Source: Victivallaceae bacterium | GTDB taxonomy: Bacteria; Verrucomicrobiota; Lentisphaeria; Victivallales; Victivallaceae | Length of the DNA: 18,030 nt | NCBI GenBank assembly: GCA_028698975.1 | Contig: JAQVVK010000021.1 | Location: forward strand, 1-18,030 | Reading direction: 5' to 3' | Part shown: positions 13,368 through 18,030 of the stretch, piece by piece | How the letters are laid out: each line of letters begins with the position of its first letter | Position numbering within the stretch: position 1 is the stretch's first letter | Notes under the pieces: model-generated | What the model was told of the DNA's origin: nothing | What the model saw: the letters and a program-made list of their open reading frames with translations, nothing else | Database searches by the model: none | Made by a program: the position numbers and the translations under genes

Positions 13368-14278
13368 AAATACTGTTTCCCGCCGTGTTGTTTTTTGCCG
13401 CGGCAACCTTTGTCGCCGCGGCTCCCATGCCGGTGCGGGTGGTTTCCGTCAGTCCGGTAACGACTGAAATCATCTGCGCGCTGGGGGCCTTCGATTGTCT
13501 GGTCGGCCGCAGTTCGGCATGCGATTACCCGGCGACGGTGAAGACGCTGCCGGTATCCGGTGACTTCGGCACCATATATGCCGAAAAAACCGCCTTGCTC
13601 AATCCGACGCTGGTGGTTTCAACCGAGCTGTACCGCCCGGTCGACCGCCGCATGCTTGAACAACTCGGCATAAAATATGAATTATTCAAGGATGACTCGA
13701 TCGAGGATTATTTCTCCGCCGTTGCCCGTCTGGGCGAACTGGTCGGCCGCAAGCCGGAAGCGGCCATGCTGATCGCCTCCGGGCGCGCCGCATTGAGGCG
13801 TCTTGAAGCCGCCCCCCGACCGGAGCGGGAACCCCGGGTTTTGATCCTTGCCGGTATTATGCCGCTGTATGCGGCGGGCGGACGCGGCTATCTGGCCGAA
13901 GCGGTCAAGCTCGCCGGAGGCAACAACGCGGCATCGACATTTCAAGGCGCGTTTACACCGGTCTCTCCGGAATGGGTGGCTGCCGGAAATATTGAGATCA
14001 TTTTGCCGGTCGGCCACGGCATAACCTTGGACGGACTTGCAACGCTGCCCGGCTTGGCCGGAGTACCGGCGATACGCAACCACCAAGTGATTGCCGGCGA
14101 AATCCCGGAATCTCTGGCGCGCCCCGGGCCGCGGCTGTTCTGCGGCATTGAGAAATTGCGGGACTACTTTTTAGCGTTTTCGGCGGCTTCAAGCGCGGCA
14201 TTAAGTCGGGAAACCGGCAAGAAACCGCTCTCGACCATGCGTTCTTCGGACTCGCGTGAAGTCAAGTTCTTGAGGTAA
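13364..14278 (+). CDS. btuF: BtuF-like periplasmic cobalamin-binding protein (ABC transporter solute-binding protein)
   Basis: A 304-aa protein of the helical-backbone metal/B12-binding family. A signal peptide covers residues 1-19. The N-lobe starts with RVVSVSPVTTEIICALGAFDCLVGRS, followed by CDYP and LNPTLVVS, all typical of BtuF. The connecting helix spans about residues 118-145, and the C-lobe includes VLILAGIMPLYAAGGRGYLAEAVKLAGGNN and VSPEWVAAGNIEIILPVG. Cobalamin as ligand is supported by the riboswitch upstream; heme or siderophore binding cannot be excluded by sequence alone. The domain should end around residue 275 (GIEKLRDYFLAF); the last ~30 residues are read antisense to the convergent PstS-like gene and look like readthrough into it. 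No BtuC or BtuD gene follows, so the permease must be elsewhere. Confidence 0.85.
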   Translation: MKILFPAVLFFAAATFVAAAPMPVRVVSVSPVTTEIICALGAFDCLVGRSSACDYPATVKTLPVSGDFGTIYAEKTALLNPTLVVSTELYRPVDRRMLEQLGIKYELFKDDSIEDYFSAVARLGELVGRKPEAAMLIASGRAALRRLEAAPRPEREPRVLILAGIMPLYAAGGRGYLAEAVKLAGGNNAASTFQGAFTPVSPEWVAAGNIEIILPVGHGITLDGLATLPGLAGVPAIRNHQVIAGEIPESLARPGPRLFCGIEKLRDYFLAFSAASSAALSRETGKKPLSTMRSSDSREVKFLR

Positions 14279-15015
14279 GCCTCCACCGTCGCGTTATCGG
14301 AATCGCGCCGGGTGGCCGCCTGAAGTTTACGCATCAACGGGTAAGAACCGTCCGCAATGTTTTTTATCGTCGGGTAAACCCCGTCCACCCGCAACACGCT
14401 CGCCCGCAAATGCAGCGCGTCGTCGATCAAGAGAGCGGCTCCCAAAGAGAACTCGTCGGCTCCGCAGAGCGCGGCCACATCGCGGCTGCCGCCGACCCGG
14501 AATATGGTGGTGCCGTGAAGCGCATCGGCCGGTATCGCCAGTCTGCGAAAAAGTCCGTAACCGACAACGCCCGACTTCAGGCCGTAAAGATGGATGTCGG
14601 CATCGTTGCCGTTGTAATATTTCCACTTGGGCATGCTCGATGTGAAAATATTGATGAGTGATTTCGTCGATATTTCGGTGAGCTTGTTGTCGCGGCTGAC
14701 GTAAACCGCCGCCGCCTGTGACGCAAAATGCGTCAGCTTGAAAAAATCCTCTTTGGGTATTTCGGCATCGGCGCAGTCGATCACCAGTACGTCGATCTTG
14801 CCGTCTTTCAATGACTTCCAGCCGTCGGCCAATTTTATACGCGAACAGCGAAAATCAAAATTGCGTGTTATAAACCACTGGTTCAATGCAATTTGCATTA
14901 CCGGCGGCACATCCGGGTCGGCGGCAATCCCGATGTGCAAACGATCACTTTCATCGGCTGCCAGCGGCAGTATGGCACAAAACAGTGCCGCGGCACCCCC
15001 CAACAGCCGCCTCAT
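14164..15015 (-). CDS. PstS-like periplasmic substrate-binding protein
   Basis: A 283-aa exported protein with a signal peptide at residues 1-20 (LFCAILPLAADE). The body matches the PstS-like (type II periplasmic binding) fold: an initial strand LHIGIAADPDVPP, then KIDVLVIDCADAEI, VYVSRDNKLTEISTKSLINIFTSSMPKW (the segment equivalent to the Np-L-x-L-t-x-x-Q-l-x-x-I-f-x-G motif) and a final RESEERMVESGFLPVSR. The usual phosphate-contact residues are not obvious, so the ligand is uncertain. It starts within the hisC stop (ATGA), so it is coupled to hisC, and no Pst permease or ATPase gene is near. Its last 115 nt overlap the 3' end of btuF on the other strand. Confidence 0.78.
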   Translation of the reverse strand: MRRLLGGAAALFCAILPLAADESDRLHIGIAADPDVPPVMQIALNQWFITRNFDFRCSRIKLADGWKSLKDGKIDVLVIDCADAEIPKEDFFKLTHFASQAAAVYVSRDNKLTEISTKSLINIFTSSMPKWKYYNGNDADIHLYGLKSGVVGYGLFRRLAIPADALHGTTIFRVGGSRDVAALCGADEFSLGAALLIDDALHLRASVLRVDGVYPTIKNIADGSYPLMRKLQAATRRDSDNATVEAYLKNLTSRESEERMVESGFLPVSRLNAALEAAENAKK

Positions 15016-16073
15016 TTGGCGTACCGATCGTGCGAAAGCTCCAGCAGACGCTCGGCTTCCGCGGGGGTGCCGACCGTTATCCGCACAAAGGAGCCGGTGA
15101 CCGGCCCCTTGAAGTAGCGCACCAGCACCGCGTTATCCCGCAAATAGCGGAAATACGCTTCGCCGTCGCCGTCGGGAGGCGCGGCAAAAAGAAAGTTGGT
15201 CGATGACGGGATCACTCGAAACCCGATTGCCAGCAGCCGCCCGCGCAGTTCATCACGGATCGTGCGCAATTCGGCGCACCGCCGGGCAAGATAGGCGCGG
15301 TCAAGGAAAGCGGCGCGCCCCACCGCCTGGGTGAAGCGGTCGAGGTTATACGAGTCTTTGAGCTTGAACAATCCCTCGATAATCTTGGGCGACGCCACCG
15401 CGTAACCGAGCCGAAGCCCCGCCAGCGCATAGCTTTTGGAGAAAGTGCGCGAAACGATCACGTTGTCAAATTCCGAGGCGAATTCCATACAGTTGTCGTC
15501 GGCAAAATCGGCATAGGCCTCGTCAAACATCACGATGCCTTTGAATTCACGGCAGATGGTGCGCATGTATTCGCGGTCGAAGGTGTTGCCGGTGGGCGCA
15601 TTGGGTCGGGTAATAATAAAAATATTCGCATTGCCCGCCCGCTTTACCGCGTCGTCGGGCATGGCGAAATCGGCCGCCGCGTCGAGCGTTATCCTGATGA
15701 CCGGAGCTCCTTGCATCGCCGCCAGTACCGGATAAAGCGAATAGGACGGGTCAAGGCAGGCCAGCGGCTTGTCGGGCGCGGTGAACGCCCGGAAAGTCAT
15801 GGTGAGTATGTCGTCGGAGCCGTTGCCCGCTATCACGTTTTCACGGCGGACGCTGTTGACCTGTGCAATGGCGTCGCGCAGCATGTCGGCGTTGGGGTCG
15901 GGGTAACGATGCAGCAACTCGGCGTCGAACTCATGCGCCGCCCGCAGCGCGGCAGGCGAGGGCGGGTAGGGGTTCTCGTTGGTATTGAGCTTGATAAGAT
16001 TATTGATCTTGGGTTGTTCGCCCGGCGTATATCCGTCGAGCGCGTCTATTTCCGGTCTGAAATAAGAAGGCAT
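15012..16073 (-). CDS. hisC: Histidinol-phosphate aminotransferase
   Basis: A 353-aa cytosolic PLP enzyme of aminotransferase fold type I. It converts imidazole-acetol phosphate and glutamate to histidinol phosphate. Family motifs appear in order: IKLNTNENPYPPSP, RYPDPNADMLRDAIA, AGNGSDDIL, ITRPNAPTGN, IVMFDEAYADFA, and SRTFSKSYALAGLRLGYAVA with the Schiff-base Lys213, then the C-terminal SFVRITVGTPAEAERLL. The related CobD (threonine-phosphate decarboxylase) was considered because of the B12 riboswitch nearby, but the NENPYPPSP and DEAYADFA forms favour HisC. The ATG has a strong ribosome binding site (GAGGAG, 8 nt spacing). No other his genes are in the window; the next gene in its operon is the PstS-like protein. 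Confidence 0.93.
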   Translation of the reverse strand: MPSYFRPEIDALDGYTPGEQPKINNLIKLNTNENPYPPSPAALRAAHEFDAELLHRYPDPNADMLRDAIAQVNSVRRENVIAGNGSDDILTMTFRAFTAPDKPLACLDPSYSLYPVLAAMQGAPVIRITLDAAADFAMPDDAVKRAGNANIFIITRPNAPTGNTFDREYMRTICREFKGIVMFDEAYADFADDNCMEFASEFDNVIVSRTFSKSYALAGLRLGYAVASPKIIEGLFKLKDSYNLDRFTQAVGRAAFLDRAYLARRCAELRTIRDELRGRLLAIGFRVIPSSTNFLFAAPPDGDGEAYFRYLRDNAVLVRYFKGPVTGSFVRITVGTPAEAERLLELSHDRYAK

Positions 16074-16115
16074 GAAGTGATCTCCTCATAAATTCACACA
16101 TTTTGTCATCTCTAA

Positions 16116-16144
16116 AATTTACACCGTAAATCGCTTTTTTACAA
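16116..16144 (-). promoter_or_regulatory. Candidate promoter of hisC
   Basis: Read on the - strand, TTGTAA (16144-16139) and TAAATT (16121-16116) are separated by 17 nt, about 43 nt before the hisC ATG. Both boxes match consensus in four of six positions. Confidence 0.5.
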
Positions 16145-16158
16145 GGAAAAACTTGATT

Positions 16159-16186
16159 TTGACGACGGCGAAGGTTATCTTATTCT
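16159..16186 (+). promoter_or_regulatory. Candidate promoter of dgt
   Basis: TTGACG (16159-16164) and TATTCT (16181-16186), 16-nt spacer, about 28 nt before the dgt ATG. A shifted pair (TTGATT with TATCTT, 17-nt spacer) overlaps it. It lies back to back with the hisC promoter. Confidence 0.5.
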
Positions 16187-16213
16187 TGTGTTTAGAGGAA
16201 AAGAGGAGTCGTT

Positions 16214-17566
16214 ATGGCAATGGAATGGACCAAACTGCTTTCGCCGCACCGGGTCGGCAGCAATACTCCGGGTAAGATCAGCCCGGAGCGTTCGCCGTTT
16301 CAACGTGATTTTGACCGCATTGTCTTTTGCGCGTCGTTTCGCCGGCTTCAGGATAAAACACAGGTTTTCCCGATGGCTCAGGCCGATTATGTGCATACCA
16401 GACTTACCCACAGCATTGAGACCAGCTCCATCGGCCGCTCGCTCGGCACCTCGGTCGGCGCGGTATTGGAGCGGCGCGGCGTGCTGGGCGACGCCCGCGC
16501 CGACGATGTGGGCGCGGCGGTGGCCGCCGCCTCTCTTGCCCACGACATCGGCAACCCGCCGCTGGGACATGCCGGAGAGGAGGCGATCCGCCACTGGTTC
16601 ACCCATTCGCCGGTCGCTCTAAAAATGCGCGAGGCCATGACTGACGACGAAGCCGCCGACATCGAGCGTTACGAGGGCAACGCGCAAGGGTTCCGGGTGT
16701 TGACGCGGCTTGAAATGCCGGATCGCCGGGGCGGCATGCAGCTTACCTGCGCCACATTGGGCGCATTTGCCAAATATCCATGCGCCAGCCGGGTGGAGCA
16801 AAAACCGCAAGGCGTCGCCGGCAAGAAGTTCAATTTTTTCCGGCTGGAAGCCGACCTTTTTGAAGAAGTCGCCGCGTACACCGGCCTGATAAAGACCGGC
16901 GAATTGGCGTGGCAGCGGCATCCGTTGTCATATCTGGTGGAAGCGGCCGACGACATCGCCTATCGCATTGTGGACTTTGAAGACGGCATGCGGCTGGGGC
17001 ATATCGCCTATCAGGAGTTGGAGTATCACTTCCTTGATATCATCAAGTCGGAGAATTCAGCCAAATATGTGGCGACGCTTGCATCGGACATTCGCAAGAG
17101 CGAATTTCTGCGGGCGCGGGTAATAGGTGTACTGGTTGGCCAGCTTTCGCAGGCTTTTATCGAGCACTACGACGAACTTATGAACGGCACGCTGGAGAAT
17201 CCGCTGGTCGAATATGTCCCGTCGCGTGATACGCTTGAACGCATTACGCGGCGCAGCACCGTTGACATTTACAACACCCGCGCAGTCGCGGAGATCGTCG
17301 GAGCCGGGTTCGAGTTGGTTTCGGGCATGCTCGACATATTCGTTCCGTGCGCCAACGAGCTGGCCGCCGAAAAGAGCGGCGGCGCGGCGGCCTCGTATCG
17401 AAGCCGTCGGCTTGGAGCTTTGCTGCCGGACTTCAACGCCGACAGCGGCGACCGGTTTGTGCGCGACCCATATTGGCGTTTGATGCGGGTGCTCGACTAT
17501 GTGAGCGGCATGACCGATTCTTATGCGGTGTCGCTCTATCAGAAATTGAAAGGCATTTCGCTGTGA
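16214..17566 (+). CDS. dgt: dGTP triphosphohydrolase (dGTPase-like HD-domain protein)
   Basis: A 450-aa HD-superfamily metalloenzyme that splits dGTP (or other dNTPs) into the deoxynucleoside and tripolyphosphate, acting on nucleotide pools in the cytosol. The N-terminus has RSPFQRDFDRIVFCASFRRLQDKTQVF, then YVHTRLTHSIETSSIGRSLG with metal ligand His66, AHDIGNPPLGHAGEEAI with His110-Asp111, YEGNAQGFRVLTRLE, and VEAADDIAYRIVDFEDG carrying the last Asp ligand. All HD metal ligands are present. Length lies within the Dgt range. The ATG has GAGGAG about 5 nt upstream; a second in-frame ATG two codons later is possible. Substrate preference among dNTPs varies in this family and cannot be read from sequence. 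The stop overlaps the GTG start of the next gene. Confidence 0.93.
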   Translation: MAMEWTKLLSPHRVGSNTPGKISPERSPFQRDFDRIVFCASFRRLQDKTQVFPMAQADYVHTRLTHSIETSSIGRSLGTSVGAVLERRGVLGDARADDVGAAVAAASLAHDIGNPPLGHAGEEAIRHWFTHSPVALKMREAMTDDEAADIERYEGNAQGFRVLTRLEMPDRRGGMQLTCATLGAFAKYPCASRVEQKPQGVAGKKFNFFRLEADLFEEVAAYTGLIKTGELAWQRHPLSYLVEAADDIAYRIVDFEDGMRLGHIAYQELEYHFLDIIKSENSAKYVATLASDIRKSEFLRARVIGVLVGQLSQAFIEHYDELMNGTLENPLVEYVPSRDTLERITRRSTVDIYNTRAVAEIVGAGFELVSGMLDIFVPCANELAAEKSGGAAASYRSRRLGALLPDFNADSGDRFVRDPYWRLMRVLDYVSGMTDSYAVSLYQKLKGISL

Positions 17567-18030
17567 CGGCGACATATTCACAAAAATTCATCGTGCGTTA
17601 TCATGAAGCCGACCGCAACGGGTTTCTCAAGTTGAGCGGCTGGTTTGATCTGATGCAGGAGACGGCCGCGGCGCATGCCGAGCGGCTCGGTTTCGGTTAT
17701 GCGGTTTTGCACAAACTGAAACTCGGCTGGGTGTTGTCACGTCTGCGTATTGAGATTGCCCGGCAGTGTACGGCCGGCGAGGAATTGACCGTAAACACCT
17801 ATCCAAGCATTATGGAAAAACTGTTTGCCCACCGCGAATTTAACATAGTTGACGCATCGGGGCAGGAAGTGGCTCGCGCGTCCAGCGCGTGGCTGTTGCT
17901 CAATACCGAAAAACTGCGTCCGGTTCGCCTCGATCATCTGCCCTGCGATATGCCGGACAATTCGTCGCTGCCGGGGACCTTCGACTTGACCGACCGGCCG
18001 GAACGCCCGGGGGAATTGCCCGAAGTCTTT
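17563..18030 (+). CDS. Acyl-ACP thioesterase (FatA/FatB-like hotdog fold), 3'-truncated by the window edge
   Basis: 156 codons are open to the right edge with no stop, starting from a GTG that overlaps the dgt stop (GTGA). The translation begins MTATYSQKFIVRYHEADRNG, followed by LKLSGWFDLMQETAAAHAERLGFGYAVLHK, then GWVLSRLRIEIARQCTAGEELTVNTYPS, HREFNIVDASGQEVARASSAWLLLN and EKLRP. This is the pattern of the N-terminal hotdog domain of acyl-ACP thioesterases: a short strand with D-x-N-G, a long helix with E-x-A-x-x-H-A-x-x-L-G-F-G, and W-x-L-x-R. These enzymes release fatty acids from acyl carrier protein in the cytosol. The second hotdog domain lies outside the window, so the catalytic residues it carries cannot be checked. 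The ribosome binding site is weak, so coupling to dgt is likely. Confidence 0.85.
   Translation, partial: MTATYSQKFIVRYHEADRNGFLKLSGWFDLMQETAAAHAERLGFGYAVLHKLKLGWVLSRLRIEIARQCTAGEELTVNTYPSIMEKLFAHREFNIVDASGQEVARASSAWLLLNTEKLRPVRLDHLPCDMPDNSSLPGTFDLTDRPERPGELPEVF

Noticed and set aside
15012..16073. hisC read as cobD (B12 synthesis), because of the nearby cobalamin riboswitch
   Set aside because: The NENPYPPSP, DEAYADFA and AGLRLGYAVA motifs fit HisC better, it is on the opposite strand, and it has its own promoter.
1..18030. CRISPR arrays, insertion sequences, att sites or integron features
   Set aside because: Reading both strands by eye I saw no spaced direct repeats, transposase or integrase motifs, or terminal inverted repeats with target duplications.

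Overview
The window reads as chromosomal DNA of a Gram-negative-type bacterium, most likely a member of the Lentisphaerota (Victivallales-like). The main clue is the prepilin-like protein at 12606-13367. Its leader (RRFTLIELLVVIAIIAIL, then AMLLPALNKARE) and C-terminal DGHVE motif are a combination that is heavily expanded in that phylum and in related Planctomycetota. A cytosolic GH38 mannosidase, a lipoprotein-type esterase and a LacI regulator suggest a glycan-degrading lifestyle. Nothing seen indicates a phage, IS element, integron or CRISPR array. The phylum assignment is inference.

Layout: (1) 1-1958, + strand: the 3' part of pgsA, a tRNA-Leu(UAA) 6 nt after its stop, then an overlapping lemA / TPM-domain pair closed by a bidirectional terminator. 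(2) 1971-2935, - strand: an exported cyclophilin-type PPIase and, upstream of it, a separate 58-aa basic protein gene with its own promoter, ribosome binding site and terminator. (3) 2936-7194, + strand: an A/T-tract-rich leader, a promoter overlapped by a perfect 14-bp palindrome (a LacI-type operator), a GH38 alpha-mannosidase, and a LacI-family repressor translationally coupled to it. (4) 7214-11072, + strand: a strong promoter, a sialate-O-acetylesterase-like lipoprotein, then xseB, a SemiSWEET/PQ-loop-like small membrane protein, an unknown two-TM protein and a hypoxanthine-DNA glycosylase, all tightly packed. (5) 11069-12349, - strand: mtaB. (6) 12409-14278, + strand: a promoter and cobalamin riboswitch, then a prepilin-like gene overlapping a BtuF-like B12-binding protein. 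(7) 14164-16144, - strand: hisC followed by a PstS-like periplasmic binding protein whose 3' end overlaps btuF by 115 nt. (8) 16159-18030, + strand: dgt and the 5' part of an acyl-ACP thioesterase gene.

How the parts work together: block 3 looks like a self-regulated cytosolic mannoside-degradation operon. The block 4 esterase may remove acetyl groups from glycans at the cell surface. In block 6 the riboswitch should lower expression of the prepilin-like protein and the B12-binding protein when cobalamin is plentiful. No BtuC, BtuD or BtuB gene is seen in the window. The riboswitch-prepilin-BtuF arrangement is the best candidate here for an undescribed system. Gene packing is very dense: most co-directional neighbours overlap by ATGA, GTGA, TTGA or TAATG.
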